In this document: in pieces, positions 46,257 through 54,353 of the stretch
How the letters are laid out: each line of letters begins with the position of its first letter
How positions within the stretch are numbered: the stretch's first letter is position 1
Assembly (NCBI GenBank): GCA_965224415.1
Contig: CBDCZB010000003.1
Location: 420,205-484,204 of the forward strand
Reading direction: 5' to 3'
Length of the DNA stretch: 64,000 bases
Source of the DNA: DAOUJI01 sp965224415
Lineage (GTDB): Bacteria; Chloroflexota; Dehalococcoidia; Lucifugimonadales; JAGWBF01
Notes under the pieces: generated by a model
What the model saw: the letters and a program-made list of their open reading frames with translations, nothing else
Databases searched by the model: none
What the model was told of the DNA's origin: nothing
Program-made: the position numbers and the translations under genes

Positions 46257-46541
46257 ATGGGACGCCGGCAGGAGCGGGTCTACCACGTAGAGCCTGAAGA
46301 GTTCCCCCAGGACTTTCCCGAGCGCCTCGACCGCTTCCGGCAGGCCGCAGGGCTGTCCTGGCGGGAGCTGGCCCGCCGCCTGAAGGTCAACGCCCGCATC
46401 GTGCGCCGATGGAAGGCGGGAGCCAAGCCCGGTCCCGGCCACCTGGTCAACCTGTTGGAGTTGGCCGCGGGGATGGGGCTGCTCCACCACCTGCTGCGCG
46501 GAGTGGAAGAGCCGAGCGCGTTCCAGGGGGCGGGCCAATGA
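46257..46541 (+). CDS. Small HTH protein (FPEDF family)
   Basis: A 94-residue paralogue with FPQDFPERLDRFRQAAGLSW and ELARRLKVNARIVRRWKAGA. It follows the previous gene after seven bases and its stop overlaps the next ATG. Function not known; probably a DNA-binding regulator of the element. Confidence 0.7.
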   Translation: MGRRQERVYHVEPEEFPQDFPERLDRFRQAAGLSWRELARRLKVNARIVRRWKAGAKPGPGHLVNLLELAAGMGLLHHLLRGVEEPSAFQGAGQ

Positions 46542-47311
46542 CCGGATACAGGCAGGGACACATGGAGAAGGTATGCCGGGGCTGCGGTCGGGTCTACTAC
46601 CGGCAGTTCCGGCGCAATTCGGGCCGGGAGGGGTGGTGCGGCGGCAGGTGCTACAAGCGGACCTACCGGCGAAGCCTGGGAGAGGCCGCCAACGGGCAAC
46701 CGGCGGGCGCGGCGAGGGCCGGACGGGATGAACCGTCCGGCCCTCGTGTTTGTCACCAAGACACTCTGGAAGGGAGAGAGACAGTGACTGAGAGCGAGGA
46801 GATCATCGGATTCAATCTCGACCTGGTGGCCGAGCGCCCCCTGGTTGCGCAGACGCGGTTCGGGGAGGACGGTAGCATCGGCGTCGATTGGCGGGGCCGC
46901 TGCTGGGCCTGGCTGAACGGCGACGAGGCCCCGGCGTTGGTGGAGGTGGTGGTCAACGACGCGGAGACCGCCAGGCTGCTGTTTCCCGGCCAGGTCCGGC
47001 GGGTGCGGGCGATGGTCCGGGCCGTCGAGACGGCTGCGGGCAGGGTTGCGGGCCTGGAAGTGCTGACGGACCTGGGCTGGGAACCCCGCACGGAGCCGTG
47101 CGCCGCCGCCAGGGGGCTGCACGAGGGCGGGAAGGTACGGATCGTCGGCGGTACGGTTCAGCGACAGCTCAATGGCAAGGTGGGCACGCTGCTCAGGTAT
47201 ACCAGCGCCACCGTCGAGGTGGACGGCAGGCGGTACGGCGTGGGAGTAAGGGGCCTGGAACCCGTCGGCGGCGGGAACGGTCCGGAGGAGGCCGCCGTGG
47301 GTCTGGACTGA
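46538..47311 (+). CDS. Zinc-finger plus unknown domain protein
   Basis: A 257-residue frame. The first part has CRGCGRVYYRQFRRNSGREG and two further Cys (CGGRC), like a small zinc-binding or HNH-related finger. The second part (from about residue 82) is an unknown domain with ETARLLFPGQVRRVRAMVRAVE and a final SH3-like patch (KVRIVGGTVQRQLNGKVGTL). Between them lies a 13 bp-arm hairpin at 46714-46745, and a GTG at 46783 preceded by GGAAGGGAGAG. Two separate proteins from one frame are therefore likely. Confidence 0.5.
   Translation: MTGYRQGHMEKVCRGCGRVYYRQFRRNSGREGWCGGRCYKRTYRRSLGEAANGQPAGAARAGRDEPSGPRVCHQDTLEGRETVTESEEIIGFNLDLVAERPLVAQTRFGEDGSIGVDWRGRCWAWLNGDEAPALVEVVVNDAETARLLFPGQVRRVRAMVRAVETAAGRVAGLEVLTDLGWEPRTEPCAAARGLHEGGKVRIVGGTVQRQLNGKVGTLLRYTSATVEVDGRRYGVGVRGLEPVGGGNGPEEAAVGLD
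46714..46745 (+). terminator. Perfect 13 bp hairpin inside the 46538 frame
   Basis: GAGGGCCGGACGG-gatgaa-CCGTCCGGCCCTC, followed by GTGTTTGTC. Its near twin at 47351-47383 ends the operon. It could be an internal attenuator or a real terminator separating the zinc-finger gene from the GTG gene. Confidence 0.5.
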
Positions 47312-47350
47312 CGGCCAACGCCACAGGCAACGGCTGTCCATCGACGCAAA

Positions 47351-47383
47351 GAGGGCCGGGCGGTTCAAATCCGCCCGGCCCTC
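47351..47383 (+). terminator. Rho-independent terminator of the small HTH operon
   Basis: GAGGGCCGGGCGG-ttcaaat-CCGCCCGGCCCTC with a perfect 13 bp stem, then CTGTCTTTTCC. It lies 40 bases after the last stop codon of the operon. Confidence 0.75.
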
Positions 47384-47709
47384 CTGTCTTTTCCGGCCCT
47401 TCCCCCTCCTCGCCGCTCACCGCCTGCCGCACCGGGGGCCTCCGCTTCGTCTTGGATGGGAGGCCCCTTTGGTGTATCGTTGGGTCTGCACCACCCCGGA
47501 AGACGCTAACGCTGCCTTGCGGCAGCCTGGCACAGGGCGCACAAGGGGTGTGGAGATCAAGGCTGCATGATCCCGGACGCGGGCGTCTGCACTCTCGGCG
47601 TCTGGGGGCCGTCTCGGTTTGAGACGCTCTGTTCTCGTTCCGGGGAGGCTTCTGCAAAACGGGTTTGGACGAGGAGGCAATCACAGACAGAGACCGAGGA
47701 GGTTGCGCC

Positions 47710-47997
47710 ATGGCTGTCGAAGGACGTGAAGGGAGCACCGGGAAGCAACGACGAACCCCTTTCCCCGAGGACTTCGGGGAGCGGCTGGAACGCCTGTTGA
47801 AGATGGCCGAGCTGTCGCCGCAGGAGTTGGCCGAGCTTCTCGGCGTGACGGAGCTCACCGTGCGGAGGTGGCTCAGGGGAGGGGTGCCCAAGGGGTTCAA
47901 CTACATGGGCATCATGCAGCTGGCGCGGGGCGTTCCCGGGGGCTTCGATCTAATGCTCTACGGCGACCCGGAATCGGAGGGCGAACCGGCGAAATAG
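47710..47997 (+). CDS. Small HTH protein (FPEDF family), separate copy
   Basis: A 95-residue paralogue of the 45977 gene, with FPEDFGERLERLLKMAELSP, ELAELLGVTELTVRRWLRGG, and PGGFDLMLYGDPES. It stands alone after the operon terminator, with its own upstream region (47384-47709) that contains no other gene. ATG 47710 is chosen because the family N-terminus follows. It converges on the DUF3800 gene. Confidence 0.72.
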   Translation: MAVEGREGSTGKQRRTPFPEDFGERLERLLKMAELSPQELAELLGVTELTVRRWLRGGVPKGFNYMGIMQLARGVPGGFDLMLYGDPESEGEPAK

Positions 47998-48044
47998 GAG
48001 CGAGAGGCCGGGCCACGTCCAAGCGCCCTCCTCCTCCTCTTTCC

Positions 48045-48803
48045 TCATCTCCTGACGACGCCCTGGGGATCCGTCCTCGACGCCCTGCGGTTGAGGGCGC
48101 GGTCGAGGATCCCGAAGGCCAGGTGGATGCCCAGCTCCGTCACCCTTTGGGAGGGCTCCTCCTCCTGCTTGAGGAGGGCGTGGGCGATGAGGTCGGCCAT
48201 CTGTAGCAGGTCGTCGTCCTGGGAGCTTCGGAAAGAGGGGCCGCCGATGATCCGCTCTATGGGGATGTCCTTCGTCGGCGCGCCGTCCTCCCAGACCTCG
48301 TACCTGCTGGGCACGGGGTTGCGGCTCCTGAGCCTGCCGTAGAGCCGCCTGACCATGCGCTCCCCTCCCTCGTCGAAGATGAGATGGGCGTAGCGCCCGT
48401 CCGCCGCGACGGAGGTGTTGATGCGGTTGAGCAGCCGGTCCAGGCTGACCTGTTCGTAGCCCTTCACGTCGGCCTTGCGCAGGCAGACGTTGACGACCTC
48501 GATGCCGCCCAGGGAATGGGCGGCGTTCTCTATGATGCGCAGGCCGTCCATGAAGATCTCGGATCCCTGCTCCGGGGTGAGCCTGCGGCCGGTGTTGTCG
48601 ATGCGGGCCAGCTTGCCCCGTCCGGCCAGCAGGTCGCACGCGTGCAGCTCCCGGCTGGCCGGGACGCTGTAGTCGCCCGCCAACGCCGTGCGCCAGTCCT
48701 GGATGCGGCCATGCAGGCCGTTCCACCGCTCGGCGTTCACGCCCAGGGCGGAGCGGACGTAGTATCGGGGACCCTCGGACTCGTCGATGTAGTAGATTCT
48801 CAT
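48045..48803 (-). CDS. DUF3800 domain protein
   Basis: The 252-residue protein starts MRIYYIDESEG and contains RYAHLIFDEGGERM and SSQDDDLLQMADLIAHALL, the three acidic motifs of DUF3800, a RNase H-like fold with a possible nuclease site. Such proteins are frequent on mobile elements. It begins in the stop of the replication-relaxation gene (ATGA overlap), so it is the last gene of the long minus-strand operon. Confidence 0.85.
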   Translation of the reverse strand: MRIYYIDESEGPRYYVRSALGVNAERWNGLHGRIQDWRTALAGDYSVPASRELHACDLLAGRGKLARIDNTGRRLTPEQGSEIFMDGLRIIENAAHSLGGIEVVNVCLRKADVKGYEQVSLDRLLNRINTSVAADGRYAHLIFDEGGERMVRRLYGRLRSRNPVPSRYEVWEDGAPTKDIPIERIIGGPSFRSSQDDDLLQMADLIAHALLKQEEEPSQRVTELGIHLAFGILDRALNRRASRTDPQGVVRR

Positions 48804-49867
48804 GGCTTTGCTTCTCCTTGCATGTCGGTCAGGGGTCGCACCGGCTCGAAGCCGCCGCCCGGGGCGAACCAGGCCCGTCCCAGCGGCCCCTCCCGCTCCA
48901 CCAGCTCCAGGTTGGAGGCCAGCAGGGGCACGGAGGTCCTAAGACGGTCCATCTCCCCCTGGGCCACTCTCAGGAAGTGGGTCTGGGCGATGTCGTCGTC
49001 GAAGACGACCAGGACGACGGGCGGTGCGCCGTGGTCGTCGATGGGCCGGTGGGACGAGTAGTAGCGCAGGTAGGGGGCGAGTCGCGCCGCCATGGTGACC
49101 GGCCGCACCGCCCTCCGCTCCCACTCCAGGAAGAAGGGCCATGCGGTCTTCCCGCGCCTGAGCATCCCGAAGGCGTCGGGGTGCACCGAGCGCCTCCCGC
49201 CGAAGTAGCGGAAGTAGCGGGACGCCCTGCGGGGCGGGTCGAGCTGGTCGATCTCCCAGCCCAGGACGCGGGCCTGGCGGGAGAGGGCCGCTACGAAGCC
49301 GTGGACGGAGGCGGTGTGCTGCATGTCGCGGAGGAGCTGCCGGCTGCGCCTGCCGGAGACGCCGCGCCAGCCTGCTGCGGCCCCGGCGTCGGGGGGAGCG
49401 GCGCTCCACCGCTTCTTCGCTCCGCCAACGGCGGCCCGGTCCCTGCGGGCCAGCAGGGTCAGCCCCGCGTCGGTGAGCACCAGCCGCCGCTCTGCGGAGG
49501 GTACGCGGGCGGCCAGCCCGAAACCCTCAAGGGCCGTCGTGAGTTGGGAGGCGCGCTGGTTGGTGACTCCCAGCAGACCGGCCAGGTCGCCCAGGGCGAG
49601 CCAGGGCCAGTCGGAGAGCAGGTCGAGGACGCGCTTCTCGGTGGGTTTCAGGAGGGCGGGCAGCATGTGCTCGGGGACGCCCCGCTCGCTCCCCCGCTCG
49701 TCGATGTCCTGGGGCATGGAGACCCGCGCCAGGGGCCGCTCGGCGGGGAGCGCGCCCCTGCGTTCGATCCGGTCGATGGCGTCCCTGAGGCTGACGGCGG
49801 CGTTGACCGAGGACAGCCGCCACACCGCGTCGTCGGTGGCCGCTGCCGCCGCCTCCCGCTCCAGGGC

Positions 49868-51093
49868 TAGTATTCGGCCAATCTGGCATTGTCAGTTAGT
49901 ACGTGAGCCCAGACAGGATGCTACCTTGGGGATAGACGAAGGGTTGTGGGATGTGAGGTGGTCATGGTGCAGGAGAAGTACGGAGTCCGGCTGGCAACAC
50001 AGGAAAAGGGACGGCTCAGGAAGATGATCAGGGCTGGGAGGAGTTCCGCACAGGCGATTACCCGGGCCCGCATCCTGATCAAGATAGATGAGGGCTGGAC
50101 CGCCCCCCAGGTGGCCACCGCACTGGACGTGTCGGAGCGGACCGTGTTCCGCACCAAGCGGCGGTATGCCGAGGAAGGACTGGACGAGGTGCTGAGGCAC
50201 CATAACCAGGTCAACCGGCCCAGAAAGGTGGATGAAAGGGTGGAGGCCCACCTGATAGCCTTGGCCTGCAGCCCGGTGCCCGACGGTCATGACCACTGGA
50301 CCATGCGGGCCCTGGCGGGCAAGGTGGTGGAGTTGGGATTGGTGGAGTCTTTATCTCCCGAGACGGTCCGCCTGCGGCTAAAAAAAACACGCTCAAGCCG
50401 TGGCTCAAGAAACAATGGTGCATCCCCAAGGTAGGTGGAGAGTTCGTGGCGGCCATGGAGGACGTGCTGGATCTCTACGCCGAGCCCTACGATCCGCAGA
50501 GGCCGGTGGTCTGCTTTGACGAGACCTCCACCCAGTTGCTGGCCGACGTGAGGGAACCGCTGCCGGCAAAGCCTGGGAGGCCGAGGCGTGAGGACTACGA
50601 ATACCAGCGGGGAGGGACGCGCAACCTGTTCCTCACCTGTGAGCCTCGCCGGGGCTGGCGCCACGTGGCGATAACCCGGCAACGCACCATGCAGGACTTC
50701 GCTCAGCAGATGCGGTGGCTGGTGGATGAGGCCTACCCCGATGTCCCGGTGATTCGGCTGGTTCTCGACAATCTGAACACGCATCGGATGGCCTCGCTTT
50801 ACGAGACTTTCCCGGCGGCCGAGGCCCGGCGCATCGCCAAGCGGCTGGAGTTGCACCACACTCCCAAGCACGGAAGCTGGCTGAATATGGCGGAGATCGA
50901 GTTCAGCGTGCTGGCCCGGGCCTGCCTGCGCGGACGCAACGGAGATGAGGACAGCCTGGAAAGAGCCGTCAGCGCCTGCGTGTCAGAGCGGAACGCGATA
51001 GGAGCTACCATTAACTGGCGGTTCACTGCCCAAGACGCCAGACGCAAACTCCATCGCCTCTATCCCTGCCAATCCTGATTTGGTTCAGTACTA
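49868..51093 (+). mobile_element. IS630-family insertion sequence, copy 5 (1226 bp, inverted)
   Basis: The element is a full-length copy in the opposite orientation to the other four, bounded by TA (49868-49869 and 51092-51093). It is inserted in the replication-relaxation gene of Element 2. Confidence 0.93.
49964..51078 (+). CDS. IS630-family transposase made by programmed -1 frameshift
   Basis: The plus-strand copy of the two-frame transposase: HTH frame from ATG 49964, slippery A8 at about 50380-50388, and DDE frame ending at 51078. Proteins are identical to copies 2-4. Confidence 0.88.
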
Positions 51094-51696
51094 GGACCGT
51101 TGGCGTGGACGCCCGGCGCAGAATCCCTCGGGCGTAGCGCAGCCGGGTCTCGTCGGGGAGGACGAGCAGGATTCCGCCGGGCTGCGGCCCGTCCCTGAGC
51201 CGCCCGATCCGCTTGGAGAAGCCGGTGCGGTCGGTGGCGTGGCCCTGCCGGACGATGCCGATGGTCCTCCCGTCGGGAAGGATGATGGCGGCGTCCATCG
51301 ACATGGCGCGGTACCAGCGGAAGCGGATGGGGTGGTGGATGTTGGCGACGGCGGAGGCCAGGCGATAGACCACGGCCACGGCGTCGAGCCTCTCCAGGAG
51401 GACGCGCCGCCACCGGGCAGCCAACGGGTAGCTGCGGAGCAGCCGATCCGGGGTGAGGTCTTCCTCCTGGGCCAGGCGGCGCAGGCCGTCGGCGGTGAGG
51501 TGGAACCTGCGGGTGGGGGCAACGAGCTCCGTCCCGTGGGGTACGGAGGCGATCAGCCCGTCGTCCTCCAGCTGGCGGGCGGCCTCGTAGACCGCGCTCT
51601 GGGACCAGCCGGAGAGGGCGGCCATCTCAATCCGGTCGAGAAAGGGCATGGCGGCGAGGCGGCGAAAGAGCTCCCGCTTTCCCCCGGTGAGCGGCC

Positions 51697-54300
51697 TCAT
51701 TCCTCACGCTCCTCGTCGGCTGCCCCGTCCGGCGTCTCCAGGGCGTCGTCCCCAGGGTTCTGGTCGCGCTTGCTGCGCTGCTTGCGCCGGGCCTGCTCCT
51801 GGGACTGGCCGCCGCTCTCCGCCGTCTGGGTGTCCTGGGCCTCCCTGAGCTTCTCCAGCTCCTCGCGATACCTGTCCACCAAGTCTTGCATCTCCGCGTC
51901 CCGGCGTTCGATGTCGCTGGCAGGTGTTAGGTAGCTCTCGGCCAGGTCGCGGATGCGCTCGGCGGTCTCGGCATCTCCCGTCTCCGGCTTTGCGACCTTC
52001 ATGGAGAAGGCGTCCATCCGCTCCGTTCCCACGGTGGCGCGGACGTAGCATTGGTGGACCGGCAGGGACGTGATGTCGTCCTCGGTCACCCGCTCCTTGC
52101 CCAGCTCCCACACGAGCTGGCGGGCATCGTTGCCCGCCACCTGGAAGACGGCCAGGCAGCCCACGTTGGCGAGCAGCGTGTCCCGCATGGTGCGGGAGAG
52201 GTCGTCCAGCTTGGCGAGGCTCTGGGTTGCCAGGACGAAGGACGCCCCGAACTTCCCAAGCTCGCTGAGCATGGACTCGTAATCCACGCCGGGCATCGAC
52301 TGCATCTCGTCCACCACCACCAGAGCGCCGCGCCGCTGCTCGAAGGGCAGGCTGCCCTGCTCCCGTATCACGGCGTCCACGAGGTTGAGGAGGGACGCGC
52401 CCACCAGGGCGGCCACGTCCCTTCCCGCCTTGCCCTGGGCGGTGGAGACCAGCAGGATGCCGCCGTCGTGGATGGTGCGGCGCATGTCGATGGTGGAGCG
52501 GGGCTGGCCCAGGATGGCTCTTGCCCGCTTGGAGGATGCGTAGTAGGAGAGGCGGGTCTGGACCGGGGCTAGGGCGTCGGCGCGGGTCTCGCGCCGCCAG
52601 CCGAAGAAGTCCCTGGCCCACCACTGAATCAGGTAGGGGTCGTTGACCTTCGCCAGCACCTCGGCGCGGAATCCGTCGTCGGCCAGGATGCGCAGTCCGT
52701 CGAGGATGGTGTACTGCTCGCCCGCGTCCCTGCTCTCATTGGCCTCGTGAAGGGTCTTCACCGTCTGTTCGAGGATCGACTGCATCCTCGGCCCCCACTG
52801 GTCCCACAGGCCCTTGGCGATGCGCACGACGGAATCGGCGGTGCGGTCGCGGTCGGAGAAGATGCGGGTGTCCAGGAGGTTGACGCCGGGAGCGCCCCGC
52901 TCGTCGGCCAGGTCGATGAGCCGCACCTGCTCGACGAGGGAGTCGGGGACGTGTTGGAGCAGGCCGCCCACCAGGTCGGCGTGGGGGTCCACGACGACGA
53001 TGGCGTCTCCGTCCCTGCCCTCGGCCTTCTCCCGCATCTTGTGGGCGACGATGTGGTGCATCAGGGTGGACTTGCCCATGCGGGTGCGGGCGACGTAGAG
53101 GTGGTGGCGTCTCAGCAGGTCGTCGGGGAAGTGAATCTTCCTGGGCGTTCCGGTGGTGGTGTCGCCGACGTGCGCGCCGCCGCTGACGCTGCGGGCGGTG
53201 GGCAGCAGCACCTTGGCCCCGGCGCGGGCCACCAGGGGCGTCTCGTCCCTGGCTCCCGGCGGGTGCCACAGGCAGGCCGCCTCGCGGACGCCCATGACGC
53301 TGCGCTTCCCGAACAGGCCGGGGCCGGACGGGTGGAGCACCTGGGGGTCGGGCACGGCGGGCCGCACCCGGCTCACGTCGAGGCACGCGCCCGCGGGGTT
53401 GTCATAGTCGCGGTAGGCGGCGGCCACCGGCTCCAGCAGCTCATTCGCCCGGTGGGGCCGGGTGCTCCGGGGCAGGATCGCCGTCACCTGAATCTCGGCG
53501 TCGAAAGCGATGCGGGAGACCTTCTCCTTGATGAGGATGGGGTCGAAGACCCGCTTGCGGGCCTTCTTGAAGCGGTGCCAGGCCCAGCCGCCCACGGCGA
53601 GGGCGAAGGCGACGCCCGCTCCCATGAGCACGGCCTTCCAGGTCTCCCCCGCCTGCACCCACAGGTAGCCCCGGAGGGCGGCCAGGGCCGCCACGCCCAG
53701 GACGGCCATCGTCACGCCGTCGGTCTGGAGGGGCTTGGTCTGATAGGTGTAGGCGGGGTCTCGCCGGTCCTCCACAGGCCGCTTGTGGGCCTTCTCCAGG
53801 TGGGACTCCGACCAGTCGGGTCCCATCGAGCGCAGCATCAGCCGCGCCACCACGCGCTCCCCCTCGTTGAGGTTGGAGAGCGCGCCCATGAGGGCGATGA
53901 GGGGATCGGAGCCGGGGTCGAGCAGGTCGTCGTCCCGGAAGACCCGGAGAGGCACGTACTCGGGGCCGTCGGCCCGGAGCGTCATGCTCCACGCCTGCTC
54001 GTCTTCGGCCAGGCGCAGGGGGTCGTCCTCGGCGGAAATCTCCTGTATCTGGGCCTGGGGGTAGCGGGCGGCGATCTGGGAGCGCACCACCTGGTCGTCC
54101 AGGCAGCGGGCCAAGAGCGTTACGCCGTCTGTGTCCCCGGCAAGCTCCAGGGAGAAGGGTTCGGGGACGGCGATGGAGCCGAGCATGTTCTCGACTCCCA
54201 GGAGGGTGCGCTCCCCGGTCCTGGGCGGCGTCACCGCCAGCAGCGCCGGGGGTTTCTTGGCCTCGTTGTTCAGCAGCCACTTGATGGGGTTCGCTTTCAT
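51697..54300 (-). CDS. VirD4/TraG-like coupling ATPase
   Basis: The 867-residue protein has two membrane segments (about 195-245: MAVLGVAALAALRGYLWV and AVLMGAGVAFALAVGGWAW), then a P-loop VARTRMGKSTLMHH near residue 407. Walker B is ALVVVDEMQSM. DPHADLVGGLLQHVP precedes it. The C-terminus is charged and Gln/Arg-rich. It would couple the DNA-relaxase complex to the secretion channel. ATG 54300 (MKANPIKWLL, after AAAGGAG) is chosen; the open frame continues 160 codons upstream but without family character. It is just downstream of the VirB4-like gene. Confidence 0.85.
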   Translation of the reverse strand: MKANPIKWLLNNEAKKPPALLAVTPPRTGERTLLGVENMLGSIAVPEPFSLELAGDTDGVTLLARCLDDQVVRSQIAARYPQAQIQEISAEDDPLRLAEDEQAWSMTLRADGPEYVPLRVFRDDDLLDPGSDPLIALMGALSNLNEGERVVARLMLRSMGPDWSESHLEKAHKRPVEDRRDPAYTYQTKPLQTDGVTMAVLGVAALAALRGYLWVQAGETWKAVLMGAGVAFALAVGGWAWHRFKKARKRVFDPILIKEKVSRIAFDAEIQVTAILPRSTRPHRANELLEPVAAAYRDYDNPAGACLDVSRVRPAVPDPQVLHPSGPGLFGKRSVMGVREAACLWHPPGARDETPLVARAGAKVLLPTARSVSGGAHVGDTTTGTPRKIHFPDDLLRRHHLYVARTRMGKSTLMHHIVAHKMREKAEGRDGDAIVVVDPHADLVGGLLQHVPDSLVEQVRLIDLADERGAPGVNLLDTRIFSDRDRTADSVVRIAKGLWDQWGPRMQSILEQTVKTLHEANESRDAGEQYTILDGLRILADDGFRAEVLAKVNDPYLIQWWARDFFGWRRETRADALAPVQTRLSYYASSKRARAILGQPRSTIDMRRTIHDGGILLVSTAQGKAGRDVAALVGASLLNLVDAVIREQGSLPFEQRRGALVVVDEMQSMPGVDYESMLSELGKFGASFVLATQSLAKLDDLSRTMRDTLLANVGCLAVFQVAGNDARQLVWELGKERVTEDDITSLPVHQCYVRATVGTERMDAFSMKVAKPETGDAETAERIRDLAESYLTPASDIERRDAEMQDLVDRYREELEKLREAQDTQTAESGGQSQEQARRKQRSKRDQNPGDDALETPDGAADEEREE

Positions 54301-54353
54301 TCGTTTGCTCCTTTCTCTATCGGTTCTCTCGCCTTGCGGTCGTTCGGTCGCTC

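Larger units (their letters stand above)
48800..51700 (-). pseudogene. Replication-relaxation family protein (Element 2), split by IS630 copy 5
   Basis: The 5' part (51700 to 51094) has HTH segments (MPFLDRIEMAALSGWSQSAV) and DGRTIGIVRQGHATDRTG. The 3' part has RVLDLLSDWPWLALGDLAGL, LEWERRAVRPVTMAARLAPY and VVLVVFDDD. Deleting the IS plus one TA joins GTC-CTA-GCC and gives a 558-residue frame (TVLALEREAAAATDDA). It is homologous to the 31564 gene but shorter at the N-terminus. It overlaps the TraG/VirD4-like gene upstream by four bases. IS copy 5 lies in the opposite orientation to the gene, so downstream expression is likely affected. Confidence 0.85.
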
